64,000 bases of DNA from Jacaranda mimosifolia (lineage: Eukaryota; Streptophyta; Magnoliopsida; Lamiales; Bignoniaceae). Location: positions 37,172,277 through 37,236,276 of the forward strand of contig CM032124.1 in NCBI GenBank assembly GCA_018894105.1, in the 5' to 3' direction. This document shows, one piece after another, positions 31,901-44,328 of the stretch; positions within the stretch are counted from its first letter, which is position 1, and each line of letters starts with the position of its first letter. Under the pieces are notes generated by a model that ran no database searches, was not told where the DNA came from, and saw only the letters and a program-made list of their open reading frames with translations. The position numbers and the translations under genes were made by a program.

Positions 31901-31998
31901 CCAAACAACCTCAGCCCTCCTCGCCCGCCGCCTGCCCTCGTCGAACAAGTCCGCGTGTTGTGGCCATTGCTGTTGCAATGCGAGCAGCGCCGATTCAT
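28915..31998 (-). CDS. One-repeat SHAQKYF MYB transcription factor with zinc knuckle (KUA1/MYBS3-like)
   Basis: A nuclear transcription factor of the I-box/TATCCA-binding MYB-related class, probably a repressor. Three exons (31749-31998, 29648-29856, 28915-29277) give 273 aa. Residues 5-18 form a C-X2-C-X4-H-X4-C zinc knuckle (C5, C8, H13, C18), followed by [10 protein letters not shown]. The single MYB repeat occupies about 84-131, with W87, W107 and the SHAQKYF motif at 125-131. Two EAR-type LxLxL motifs, LDLSL (194-198) and LSLSL (265-269), point to recruitment of TOPLESS-type corepressors. The ATG at 31998 gives MNRRCSHC, as in relatives; an in-frame ATG at 32016 would add six residues. 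Intron 1 is about 1.9 kb. A TATA-like site lies at 32241-32248. The N-terminus is Gly/Arg-rich between knuckle and LFGVRL, an acceptable variation. Confidence 0.93.
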
Positions 31999-32081
31999 AA
32001 TTCTCTCAAAATTCATATAATTACAATTCTCTTTACCACTATATCTAAATATATACAATCATAACTATATATCAATTACTT

Positions 32082-32133
32082 TGTGTGTGTGTGTGTGTGT
32101 GGATATTAGATAGATACACGAAGTTGAATTTAT

Positions 32134-32178
<45 letters not shown>
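32082..32178. repeat. Paired (GT)n microsatellites in the likely MYB leader
   Basis: Two GT tracts (32082-32101 and 32140-32178) are separated by about 38 bp. On the minus strand they are (CA)n runs between the TATA-like site and the MYB start codon, so they probably lie in the 5' untranslated region. Confidence 0.85.
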
Positions 32179-32240
32179 GAGGAGGGGAGGTTGCATGTGA
32201 AACGAGGAAGAAGTCTTGGAAAAAGTGACTTTTGCTTTGC

Positions 32241-32248
32241 ATTTATAG
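32241..32248 (-). promoter_or_regulatory. TATA-like box of the MYB gene
   Basis: The minus strand reads CTATAAAT about 245 nt before the ATG. It predicts a transcript start near 32215 and a leader of roughly 215 nt holding both CA-repeat tracts. Position and sequence fit a plant TATA box; there is no other evidence. Confidence 0.4.
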
Positions 32249-33860
32249 TAATAATAATCTTAGGAAGTGGTAAGAGTGGGATTAAAGGGGATAATTACTG
32301 TTGATTATGATATATCGCAGGTTGCTGTTTGGATTAAGTTGTCTTCGTAGTTGGGATTTTTTTCGGAATTGGGATATCCATAATTCGATTTAATCCTCTA
32401 TTTATTCGAATTATTATTTTTTGTCGGGACAACCTTTGATACGGAACCTAGATTTTGTTTGGATTTACCTAAGATAACTGCTTTGGTACTAGAAAAAGAT
32501 CAAAAAGACAATAAGTTGGTGCAGGATTTGGTTTCATTTGAGTTTTGAGATAACATTTTATCCCAATTCAAAAATATTCCCCACATTAATTAAATAGGTC
32601 GTTTGGTGGTCATTTAATTCAGTAACATCAGTCATGCAAACTTAAAAATTTAAATTAATGATGTTTTAAAATATGTGTATATAAATACAAAAATTAATAA
32701 TATAACTTTGTAACTTCTCACCCTTTTTGTGTGAACAAAATTTTGTTTACATGAATTAATGGTCTATAAAATTAGTTTTGTGCAATTGAATTAGATATGG
32801 AGACTTCCTAAGTTAGGATATGTTTGCCTTTTTACTCAACTTGATTATTGATAAAATTCGTTATTCTTCTTATATTAAATGGAGAATTTATAATTTTCGC
32901 AAAAGAATAATTTGAAAAATGTAGTAACATATTTTTTATGGTAAAAATAGTCGTAGTCCTAAAATGCAGAATGCATAATTTGAATTGAACTCGATTAAGT
33001 AAAGAACAAGTTTAATTATAATAATATTGATCCTACATGATTTGATTTATCTACTTCTATATGAGAGAGTGAAGAAGAAAAATCAGGAATAAAATTTTCA
33101 CTTTGGATATCCCACAATTATGCTAGTTTAGAAATATCGAAGAAGAGTAAGGATCAGTAGATCAAAGTATTATAGAATTAAGATATCGAGTTACAAAATA
33201 AATAGTAATCAATGTATTTTATTTTCCGAAAATATACCTGAAGAACTCATGAAATTTGTGAGACACTTGTCTTGAGATACATATGAATAGTACAGAGGTA
33301 GAGAGTATTTTTTTCATAATTTTGAGAGTGAATTTTTGTCTTAGGTATGAGCATCAAATCTAAGGTTGTATCTTATCTTGATAAATTTTTATTATAGTGG
33401 AAAATAAAATTTCTAGTTCATATCAGATTTTGTTGAACTATATAAATTATTTGTTTTTTATTTTTTATTTATTGAATACTATTTTTATTGTTAAATTTAT
33501 GAATTTCAAATAAATTAAATTTCGAACCTTAACTACTTCATGGCGCCAACATACATATATGGCTCATAAGTAAATGGTTGGGCAAAAAAAATTAAATTCT
33601 TATGCTTTTCCCTTTCATCATGCTATTCATTTTTAATTTTCTTTTTCTGATTTGAAAATTTTCCATTTTATATGTAATATTCATATTCATATATGTTAAC
33701 AAGTTTGTTATGCCCTAAATTTTAGTTAAAATATCAAAACACTTCAAATTTTGGATATTTTACTCCGATCAAGATGGGTCAATCTATCTTAATTTGATCC
33801 AACGCATGATCAATCTTGACTGTTGATTTCGATGACATAGACATCCAAAATTATAATACT

Positions 33861-34342
33861 TATAGGCTGTATTTGAGTTGGAATATAAATAATAGTGAAA
33901 TTTTGAATAGAAGGAAATAAGATGAGATTAAATAATATATTAGTCTATTTGATAAGATTGGCCTTACAATTATGTGCAACTATAATTTACCATAATCTCT
34001 TATGCATGTTTGATCTGTGGAGTTAAATGGATAAATAACAAAATTACTCTCAAATAACAAAAAAAGGACATATTTGAGGATTTTTCAGAGGACACAATTA
34101 GAATAACAAAAAGAAAAAGAAAAAGAGGGCAAGTAAGGAAGCAAATTTTTAGTGCAAGGAACGATTATATAATCGCACCCCCCAATATAAGATTACAATC
34201 TTGCCTAATTGCCGCTATAGTAGCTAGCTGACACCAAAAGGTGGGCCGACTCGCTCCCATAATCTCTCATATCAAATATGAGATTAGACTAAATTATCTT
34301 CATTTATCTAGTCTAATCTCACAAATCAAACGTGACCTATAG
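33861..34342. mobile_element. MITE-like element with ATAGG termini
   Basis: The left end TATAGGCTGTATTTGAGTTGG and the right end, read on the other strand as CTATAGGTCACGTTTGATT, form an imperfect inverted terminal repeat. The interior repeats GAGATTAGACTAAAT-type words near both ends and has no coding capacity. The superfamily is not certain. Confidence 0.4.
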
Positions 34343-35104
34343 TACGCTACTTACAAACTAACATATAATGCTGTAAATATCTCATAATTGTCTTAACTCG
34401 AATACCTCATAGTTTTATTATTTTCCAACTTTCTTCTCTTGTGACCATAGCCCGAGCATTGAGAGGTCCTAATTATTTGTCATTCATTCTAAACCTCAAT
34501 TCTTGCTTTAGATAAAATTAGTTCAAGAAAAGTCCAATCGGCTCCATTTTTTTCATTCAACTCCTGAGCTCATAAAAGAAAACATTAGTGAATTGATCAA
34601 CAAATATTGTTATCATACTTATATATATATATATATATATAATTTGAAAGCAAATATAAATAAATCTTAAATACACATATTCGTCGATAACTTTAAAAAA
34701 AAAAAAAAAAAAAAATCAATTTATGTGCATATTCCTATTCTTGGATTAAATCCATTTAGGATAATTTGAACAAGTTCAGTCAGATACAATGGACCTCGCC
34801 ATGGCCGCCCTGCGGGACTGCGCCTATCTGCTAATAGGCAAACAAGGGACTGTCCCGATTTGAGCAATTTGAATAAAGAAATAAATAAATAAAATAATTA
34901 TTTTCTTTACTTATATCCCTCCAAGAATAATTTATTTGCGAAAAAAGAATAAAAACATTAACTTTAATTAAACAGAGAAAATGGTGATTGTGGCAGTGCG
35001 ACAACATTTGAACACTTGGAATAGATAATAAATAGGTGTCGTGCGGATGCAGGACTGAGACATGCATGCAGGTAATATGCTCAAAAGGTTTTCTCTCTTG
35101 GCTG

Positions 35105-35156
<52 letters not shown>
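35105..35156. repeat. Compound (CT)n(AT)n microsatellite
   Basis: About 28 nt of CT repeat runs directly into about 24 nt of AT repeat. Confidence 0.95.
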
Positions 35157-35570
35157 CACCTCTAACTTTCGTCGAATCCAATTACGTGGGCCTATAACTC
35201 TAGCGAAAGTGATATCTTGTCGACGCAATCTCTATTGTACCAATCCTAACCCTAAAATGGGAGTTGATTCGAGATTGTAATAGTATTCAAATTAAATTGG
35301 GGACGATCCTCTTGTAAAATATATATATATATATATATCATCTTTAACTTGCACCCTTCTTTTAATTTTTTATTTTTATTATATAATACAGTTCAAATTT
35401 GAATTCGAGAATCTCTTTGAAAATTACTTGAGTAGAGGCGAACGTTGTGCAATTTAGATCCTCTATTTCAATTTATACTCCATCTTTTATTCTATTTTAT
35501 GGATATATGACATGTGTACATATTAAATATTTCCTTAAAAAAATAATTAATTAAAAATCAGATACACTTG

Positions 35571-36002
35571 GGCCTTGTTTGCTTGACTTGATTGAGTGTG
35601 ATACATACTTAATCAAATCTCTTTTAATGTTTGCTTCAATTGATAAAAGCTCGTAATAAATTATAGGCCAAACATTATTTATTGTTGCTTTTGAAAAATG
35701 GATCAAAGGGAAGAATGCTTGATTTGATGTGATAAGAATTACAAAGATTAAATAGGACCTATTTTTTATCTTATTTCCAATTAAACCTTATTTCTAAGAA
35801 TGGGGAAGAATGAGAAACTTGTGAAAATTTTATTAAAAAGTATAAGGGATATAATAGTAAATTTATATATTATATTTTAATTTATTTATATATTAATCTT
35901 ACCAACCAAATATAAAATTAAAATATTATATCCTAATAGATTTAAAATGTATCCATTTGCTCATATATCACTTCTAATCACATTATTCAGAACAAATAAG
36001 CC
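35571..36002. mobile_element. MITE-like element with GGCCTTGTTTG termini
   Basis: The left end reads GGCCTTGTTTGCTTG. The complement of the right end reads GGCTTATTTGTTCTG, an imperfect inverted match. The interior (AATCAAATCTC, CACTTCTAATCACATT) is AT-rich and non-coding. It resembles a decayed hAT or PIF/Harbinger MITE. Confidence 0.4.
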
Positions 36003-37610
36003 ATTGATATTTATACATCAAATTGAAATAGAAGATGAAACATAAAATGAAATAGAGGATTCAAAATCAACATTGTGAGCCTCTTAAATTGAATGACAAT
36101 ATTTATATTGTTAAGATTTAAGTGTTGCCCTGTTAAGTCCGCAACAGCATTTTAATGTTTTGTAAAGTTTTAGAATGTATTATTGATATACCATTTTCAC
36201 AATGATTTTAATTTGTATTTTAATTTATTTTTTTATTCACTATAAATAAAGGTTTCACATGGTTCGAACCGAATTGCCCCAACCATTTGACAAAGAGACC
36301 ACCTAACGGGCCGCCCGCCACGGGCTTTCGTTTTCGTAAGGAGGACCTGCAGCCCATAACTGGCTTCCTACTAGGTACTCCGATGCTGAGACAGGTCGGG
36401 CTAGACTATATCCATATACACACTACGTATTAATAATATAATAACTAAAAATACAATTTAATAACTCAATAGGCTAAAATGACACCGGCAAATATTTTTA
36501 AAATATTTAAATGTCACTTTAATGTTTTTTTTTCAGAGTATTTATAGTTGTGGACTTAATATTTAAGTTTAATGATATTTTCAATAACTTGTATGTTTTT
36601 ATAACACTTATATTTTTTAAAAGATTTATAGACTTATATTTTTGTCATTCTTAATATTTAAGTTCGAATTTAATAATATTATTTAATTTATATATTTTTG
36701 TAACATTTATATTCTTTAAAAAATTTATTTACTTACACTGTCAATAATAATAGTTTCAAAAAAATACCACCAAGCAAGACAGTGAGAGATTTGGTATGGA
36801 CCCCCTACCGTCTACTGCTTATTAATGTTTAAAGAATAATTACATGAAATAGGTATAACCAAATCTCTAAATAAAATTACATGTTATTAGTAACCAAAAA
36901 TAATAATAATAAACAATGATCACCATATCACCTCAAGTGATTATATATATATATATATACACATATAAATTATACTAGCAGTTATCGCGTGATTTTCGCA
37001 CATACAAAAATAACTTTTGGCTTACTAAATATTAATGTTTGATGTGGTAAAATTAAGATTGTATTCGACACATGACATGATAAAGAAAACAATCAAGAAT
37101 GGAGCTTTGATAATGAGAGTTTATAGATTTTGTGAAAATTACAATTATAATTTATTGAATTATTATTTCTAAAAAATAATAGTGATCAGGATAAATTTGG
37201 AGTATCAGTCAAATTGATATACAAATTACTTTTCTTAATAAATTCTTTATTTTATTCTTCAAACTGTATTGTCCAAACAGCTAGAGTAATCTGAATATTA
37301 GATTGAAACAATGACATATGTTTTCTTTGCGTTTCTTCGTTTATGATAATGTGTTTATTTTAATCATCGATCCCCCTCGCTTTGTTTTTTAGACTAATCA
37401 AATTGTTAAGTTTCAAACTTTTTGTTGAAATTATGGCTATATACATTTTGAAATTAATTGGAATCAACAATTAATTGTTAATAAATACTTATAATTAACT
37501 ATTAACCAACAAACTAATTATTTAATCTTACACTATCATTATAGAAGAATTCGTGTCTTATTTTCCACGTTCCTATTTCCTCTATTTAGAAACGCAACTT
37601 TTTTGCACAT

Positions 37611-37949
37611 TTGATCTATTTTGTCTCACTTAACATAGAAGCTACAACCGCCAAGCTTGCATGTGAGTTGTGTTCTTTTCATGCATGGCCTCGAGTGAGT
37701 ATTGAGGGTGATTGCTTAGCAGTTATACAAGTTCTTCGGGATGCAAATGTGAACTTATCATTTATTGAAAATCTTATTTCAAATGTTAGAAGAAATCTTT
37801 CCTCTGTTGGATCTTTTTCGTTTATGCATGTTAGACGTAGTGCTAATCAATGCACTAATTATCTAGCTGGAATGGCTATCTCCATTTCTCAATATCAATG
37901 TTCACGATCTTATGTAATTAGCCAGGCGTTGGCTCTTGACTCTAATTAA
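37611..37949 (+). pseudogene. RNase H-like domain fragment (retrotransposon-type RVT_3 relic)
   Basis: A 112-codon open frame resembles the C-terminal two-thirds of the plant RNase H-like domain found in LINE retrotransposons and domesticated relatives. Features are EATTAKLACELCS (helix with the expected Glu), VSIEGDCLAVIQVLR (the GD active-site segment), the spacer to IENLISNVRRNL, and FMHVRRSANQCTNYLAGMA, matching the HV-R-xxN-x3-x2-LA signature. The usual N-terminal strands and any upstream reverse transcriptase are missing. It is most likely a broken relic; its first Met may be incidental. Confidence 0.6.
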
Positions 37950-38352
37950 TAATATCTTTCCATCTTTTCTCAAAAAAATAAAAAACCAAACCAAAACTAA
38001 ACAAAACATAGAAATGAAGATATTATCGTATGTTTTTAATTTCAGATAACTCCATCATTCAATCAGAGTATGTAAAGCCCATAAACTTGTTAATAATGAC
38101 CGTTTGTTAACCTCGAATTAGAAATTGTTCACAAACATCGTGTATTATTTATATACGTACTTTTATACTCTTTCAAAGTTAAAAAAACAATCCTTAACGA
38201 AGAATTAAATACGTGTGACCATGGCATAATACATAGATTTTTTGTGTTGCATACCAAAACAACTTACTTATGGGTTCAAATGCTTTATTTCAGTATTGGT
38301 TTTCGTATAGTTTCTGTTCTTACTGATATTTTTGCCTTTTTTCCCTTTTTAG

Positions 38353-38490
38353 GTGAGGTTCTTCTCGGGTCTTGGGCAGCAAGATTGGCAAAATGGAGCA
38401 GAGCTTTTGATTGCGTGGATGCTAACTTCAATCATATGCAGCAAGCAAAGGAGGCTTCTTGCAAAGATGGAGAGAACAAATTCTCTTTAG
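38353..38490 (+). pseudogene. Orphan exon-like block, unidentified
   Basis: A very pyrimidine-rich run ending in AG at 38351-38352 looks like a strong splice acceptor. It is followed by 45 sense codons and a TAG at 38488-38490. The peptide includes FFSGLGQQDWQNGAELLIAW and SKQRRLLAKMER. The block is clearly richer in GC than its surroundings, as exons are here. No upstream exon was found in phase and the family is not recognised. It may be a captured or stranded terminal exon. Confidence 0.3.
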
Positions 38491-38990
38491 GAGAATATCT
38501 GTATAAAGGTCAATTTGGAGAGCAACCTTAAAGCCACACTTTATATGATTGCATCGATGCTTATAAATGACAAATTTTGGATTATTCTCTCCTTAGCACA
38601 TTCTCGATACAAGAAAAAAGGTTGTATTGTCCAAATTAGAAAAAGAATGATTGAGAAGGAACCATCAATATTAAAAATGGATTGTTCTATAGTACGATCA
38701 CATTTAGATTGAATTATAATTTTAGATTTGATTAATTGATGTAAGTTCGTGAATTGAAGTCGGATTGATACTTGTGAGTCGTCTGAGGTTGAGCGACTAT
38801 TATATAAACCTGGATATTTAAAATATGAGATTGAGATCACAATACAATGTTAAGAATTTTTGAGGTTGCCCAACAAAAATCCTTCAACTCTTGAATCATC
38901 AAAATAAGGTAAAAAAACATAATGAGAGTAAAATATAGAGGTTTTAGGATTACATGCCGTATACCAGTGGACACTGTGGTGCTTACTATT

Positions 38991-39118
38991 TATATCATTG
39001 GGCGTAACTTTCAAATGGCCATTGGGTCCAATGATATAAGTCTAACACATAAAATATGAAGTCAAGAGCCGAAAATCCTAACAAACTCCTAGCATGCATG
39101 TGTATAAATAAAAAACAA
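38991..39118 (+). mobile_element. Diverged tRNA-derived SINE copy
   Basis: It shares the family pattern TCCAATGATATAAGTC, CACATAAAATATGAAGTCAAGAG, then CTAACAAACTCCTAGCATG and GTGTATAAATAAA. Box A and box B sites are eroded. TTACTATT occurs on both sides (38983-38990, 39119-39126), a possible short target duplication. Confidence 0.45.
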
Positions 39119-40421
39119 TTACTATTGGACATATGGATGAGATAGCATAATTATCTGCATTCACATCAATAGTATTAAACAGCTGATATTATGGGGTCGA
39201 ATTAACCAGAATTGATCCGAAGCCACAAAAAGACGGATAGATTCTAGCCTAATAAGGGCAAATTGGGAATTTCCTAAGCACCCCATCAAGATTACTTGAA
39301 TTTGGCCAATAGAAGCAAAGAGATTAGATACTATTGACATAATTGAGTTAAAATGATTGTGGTGTCCCAAAAGAATGTGCATAGACAACTTAATTTTTGG
39401 CCAATGAAAACGAAGATGCTTGTAGTGGGACATCTTATATATATATATATATATATATATATTGCTTTCAGCATCACATGATAATATTAGTTGTTTGGCA
39501 GGGGAAAAAACAAACAATGTAAAGGGATTTTTAGTAATGTGAAATAATTATTCAATATTATTTTTAGGGGAAAAAAAATACTAATTATTAACTGCTGATA
39601 AATATTTATGGGGATTTTATGAGTAGTAGGGTTCTAGGCCAGGGTGGGATTCTTATCAACATAGGAGATAGTGATAGGAAATTAAAGCAGAATCAAAACT
39701 TGTGCCAGGAAAACACATAATCGCATTCTGATCCCATTCCTTAGCTTTTTTCGTGCATTAACACAGAAGAATCAGATGTGACCACACATCTTGCAAAAAC
39801 AGAAAAACTATCTATAATAATTTAACACAAATATATATATATATATAATTGGATGTATGTATACACAAAGATGTTCAAGTTCATCTTCAAAATGAAAATT
39901 TCAACTTTGTGAGGTATTGTTCCATCGACATAGTAATAAAGAGTTTTATTAATATTGTGAAAAAGGCACCTCAACGGGGAGAGAAGAAAGAGAAGAGCGG
40001 AAAAAAGAATAATTTATAAACTGACTTAATTCAGGATATGCATTCCTCCAATATAAGATAAGATTTATTTATATCATAACTTCTCAATTAATTGGGGATT
40101 TTTCAAAACAACAGGTGATTGTCTTTTCTCATGTATATGATGTCATTTGATAATGATTAAATAAATCGTCAAATGTGAAAAATATAACTTTGAGATATAT
40201 TATTTTACGAAATATTATTTTGTTAGCACACATAATGGTGGAATTTGTCTTTATAAAAACATGGTTGAGCCAATGGAAGAGTGGAAAATGATATGGATTG
40301 TCTTTGAAGATGTTGATCTCGAATCTTTCTACTTAGAGTAAAATTTAATAATTTATATATAAATATACTATAGCTAAGAAACCATGTTACAAACTATAAG
40401 TTACTCCTAAGAGCAATGCTT

Positions 40422-40795
40422 GGGGGGTGTTTGGTTTTATTTTCAAACTCCATTTTCACCAATTTTACTATTCCAAAAATAAAAATCATCACTTTTTAAA
40501 AAATTTCACCTAACATAATTTTTGTTTTTATTTTCAAAATACATTCTCCAACATCCTATATATCTTTTTCCAATAACATATATATATTTTCTCTCTATTC
40601 CATTATATTTATCTCTCTCCTCCTACATCCTATTAAAATCAACATAATTATTACATTTCCAACATAATCATTACATTTCTAAATATTTCATCCAAATACA
40701 TTTTTATTTACACATCACATCACATAACTAATTCTTACCATTTTAGAAATGATGAAAATAAAAATTGGAAATGGAAATAAAACCAAACGGGCCCC
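40422..40795. mobile_element. MITE, GTTTGGTTTTATTT-terminated (family B, short copy)
   Basis: The left terminus GGGGGGTGTTTGGTTTTATT and the complement of the right terminus, GGGGCCCGTTTGGTTTTATT, are inverted repeats of about 20 bp. The 374-bp interior is non-coding, AT-rich and itself partly palindromic (TTTTATTTTCA... near both ends). Size and termini fit a hAT- or PIF-type MITE. The target duplication was not resolved. Confidence 0.6.
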
Positions 40796-43700
40796 ATTGG
40801 AATGTGTATTTTATTATTTTAATAATAGAATTTTATGTTATTTATTTATTTATTTATTTATTATTATTATTATTAAAAGCCAAGATTCGTTGCTCATCCT
40901 CTTTTAACAAGTTCTGCTGGAATTATTGGAGAAAGAGGAATGGAAGGACAAAGAAGCAAGACATGGATTTGACATGGGCCATTTCTCCAAGTGAAAAGAT
41001 CATCTGTCAATTATCATTGGCAGTACCCCCAATTTTTTAATCTTTCTTTTTCATTTTCCTTTTTTGGGTACTAATTGATACTTCTTTTATTGGTATTTGC
41101 TCCTAAAAAAGAATATTCCCCTCCCACCAAGTCCCACTTACCCTTGCACAAAGCATAGTATTTCCAGTTCAATCAAATTAAAAGCCATTAGGGTTTTATA
41201 TATATAGTTATTTTTTTAAATTCATAGTATTAATTATTCAACTTTATGAAAAAGTAGGAAAAACTTGAACTCGATACAGCTCAAAATAACAAACTAGTAA
41301 GAATTATACAAGATTTAAAAATATTAAAAATGAATCATTATCATAAAAACTGGCAATACTGTCTGTAATTGAGAATAAATAAAAGTAAAATTGCACGAAT
41401 TAAGATAGAAGAGACTTTAACATCATTAAGAATGTGATGCTTAAAAAGGTAAAATTATTTGAGAAGGGTTTTTTTTCTTTTCATTGGTTGGTACCATTCC
41501 TATCTTTCTTATTAGTGTTAGCCATATTTTGGTGGATGTAACTGTGAAGTACTGCAATAATGTAAAGGTGGGAACTTTGTCTTGTCATAGGAAAAACAAG
41601 AACATCATAGAATTGATATATGTCAATCGAAGGACTCTAAAGCTTGTACAAAGAGCTAAAGGGTTGACTTAATTTATGCATGAACCAAATCTGTCTTAAG
41701 CTTCTTTGGTAATAGGGTTACTATGAGGGTGACAACATCTATGATGTGAAAAATGTCAATTCATATATATATATATATGTATAATATCTTGAAAAATAGG
41801 TGTCCTATATATGTATAGATTAAATGAAGAAATCGTATTTTTAATTTGTCCAAAATACGCTATATATATTTCTAGATATATTTAACGTGATCACATTAGA
41901 TATTTTATTACATTATTGTCGATGGAATCATAAAAGAAATTTTTAGAGTCGAATACTTTTAGAATTTAAAAGAAAATATTAATTTTTCTTAACGTTAATA
42001 ATTCTAATTAATTTTAAAAGGAGTATAACTTTTTCGTACAATCCTTAATACGTGGTGTCTAACTTAAACATTCACCCTTTCCATCATTCCATGGTTAGTT
42101 AATATATTTTTTAATTAAAGAATGTGAATTTTTTGGGAATAAATTTAGTGATGGAATACCCAATTATTTCTTATGATGAAAACATCCTAGTACTTGGAAA
42201 CTTGTATAAAATATAGCAATTTGCAAACAATTATGGGCAAGTAGGATTTTGCCTCCCTACTACTTGTAGGATTATTCCCACAATTATTTTATTACTTCAA
42301 CAAAATTAGTGAGCTGTCCCTTCTTTCATATGTGTGCCTTTTGAGTGATTTGAGAGTTTTATGCCCCTTTTTTTTTCCCAAACAGTAAATGCAATGAAAG
42401 AAATGATGCTGACATTGTGGTTAAAATAAAATTAAAGTTAAATTTATTTTATCCCCTATACTATAAAATATATATCAAATACTCTCTATACCTTAAAAAT
42501 CCTCAAATATCTTACTCAAAATTATCTATCGTCAGTAAAATAGCTGACGGTGTCAAAATTCTACAATAAATTACTTATTTAACATCATAAAATAACTAAA
42601 TAATATAAAATTCTAAGATAAATGGTTGTTTTTCCGCACAAGCAGACTCTGTTTTGTTGGTCTCATGTGTCTTATATTAAAATGGAGTTGTTTAATGTTC
42701 TTTTAAAAAAAAAGAAATGATTTAATATTTTTGTTGGATTAGGAGTTGATGATACTTTAGGTTCTAAAATGAAAGTAACAAAATTAAAATAAGAAATTTG
42801 AGCATTATATAGTAAATTATAAGGGTATTTTGGATATAAAATTTTTCAATGATTATATATATAAAAAAAAGATAATTTTAGTGCTACATCAACCAAACAA
42901 CCGTTACTTTTCTAACGGCAAAGAAGTTTGAGTAGGGTATTTAAAGATTTTGGTAGTATGAGTACCAAGTATATATTTGTCTACATAGAAAAAAATATCA
43001 CATATTTTAGATTTTTATGCTATTTAGTTATTTTTTTAAGTTAAATCAGTAATTTACTGTAAAATTTTTAATATCGTCAATTATTTTACTAACAACAAAT
43101 GACTTTGAAAAAAATATTTGAAAGTTTTTAAAATATAGGGAGATATTTAATAGATACCTCATAATACAGAAATAAAATAAGTTTAACCCTTAAAATTATA
43201 TATGTGCTTGCTTTTAGTTGCGGCAAAACATTTTATAGCCAACCAACCTTGGTTCTTTTTACAGGATCAATTCTGTCGCACAATGACAAGACATGATGTG
43301 ATATATGATACTATAATTTTTAAAAACTTTAAAATAATATAAATATGAACATATATATATATAAAATCAAATAATAAATTGATAAAATATCGATACAAAT
43401 ATAAAAATATTTTTATTGGTAATTACATCAGACGCCTAGCTGTCTCGTGTCGAACATTGTATGTTGCACACCAATAAATTGCGGCCGAGTGGGCAATTAA
43501 TTCGCATATTCCAAACAACTTTAATTGGTTATTCCTCTTATTGAAAAAAGTTTGTGCTTATTGTACTCTTCACCTAACAATAGAATTTAATATGGCCTGG
43601 TAAATATGGTTATGAGATGGCCCAGTTGCAATTTCTAGATTATCCTTTTCAAAAGTATCTTTCATTTTTACTTTTTAATCATTTTTTCATATATTATGCT

Positions 43701-43823
43701 TGTTATTATTCTCTCAAAATATTTTTTCCTTAAAAAAATAAAACCAAATATAATTTTTTTTATTTTTTCCGAAACATTCAAAATAAACTTAAAACATCCT
43801 AAAACACCCCTCTTTTCATTTTT

Positions 43824-43936
43824 TGTCGAGTGGCCTGTGGCCCAATGGCATAAGTCTCCCACATAATGTGGGAGATCAGGAGTTCGAGCCCTAACAGATT
43901 CCTGATGTACGTGTGTATAAATAAATAAATAAATAA
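43824..43936 (+). mobile_element. tRNA-derived SINE, best-preserved copy
   Basis: The body begins GTCGAGTGGCC and has a box A-like TGGCCCAATGG, a box B-like GAGTTCGAGCC about 36 nt downstream, and a tail of (AAAT)n after GTGTGTAT. It is flanked by a perfect 16-bp target-site duplication, CCCTCTTTTCATTTTT, at 43808-43823 and 43937-43952. Internal Pol III promoter boxes, a simple-repeat tail and perfect duplication together identify a recently inserted tRNA-derived SINE. Confidence 0.85.
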
Positions 43937-44328
43937 CCCTCTTTTCATTTTTCAAGATAGATATAATCATTATATATAGAGAAATTTTTTTTTTTCATAA
44001 TATAATTTTACATATATAAAAATAATAACATAAAATAATTTCTCCCCCCTACTAACGAGACAAACAGATATTGATTTGATAATTATAATAAAATTTATTT
44101 TCCCCTACAATAAAATCAAACATGTCTTTATAGTCTAAAGCAAACATAATATAATGTACAGTTTCATTGGAACCAGGATTCGGCGTGTTGTTTGGAATTA
44201 TCTTTGTCATTTGTCGAGATAGATTGCATCGGACGCTAAAACCGAAATATGCAAATTTCAGGTTCTGAATGAAAAATCCTGTGATCTATATGCGTGTAAA
44301 AGAATCTCATATTTTCCACAGAATATTA

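Larger units (their letters stand above)
32249..37610. other. Long repeat-rich intergenic region
   Basis: AT-rich, with no recognisable gene. It contains MITE-like elements (33861-34342, 35571-36002), TA microsatellites (34620-34640, 35320-35338, 36943-36958), a poly-A run near 34692-34713, a compound (CT)n(AT)n tract (35105-35156), and GC-richer patches at about 34790-34860 and 36258-36405. Short open frames over the microsatellites are artefacts of repeat composition. Confidence 0.6.

Noticed and set aside
31786..32064. 92-codon plus-strand frame over MYB exon 1
   Set aside because: Shadow of the GC-richer exon; the opposite strand encodes the zinc knuckle and joins in phase to the MYB repeat.
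35062..35280. Open frames across the (CT)n(AT)n tract
   Set aside because: Ser-Leu and Ile-Tyr repeats are direct translations of the microsatellite.
36258..36275. GGTTCGAACC as a possible tRNA gene
   Set aside because: Only the T-arm-like word is present; no matching acceptor stem, D-arm or anticodon arm at the proper spacing.
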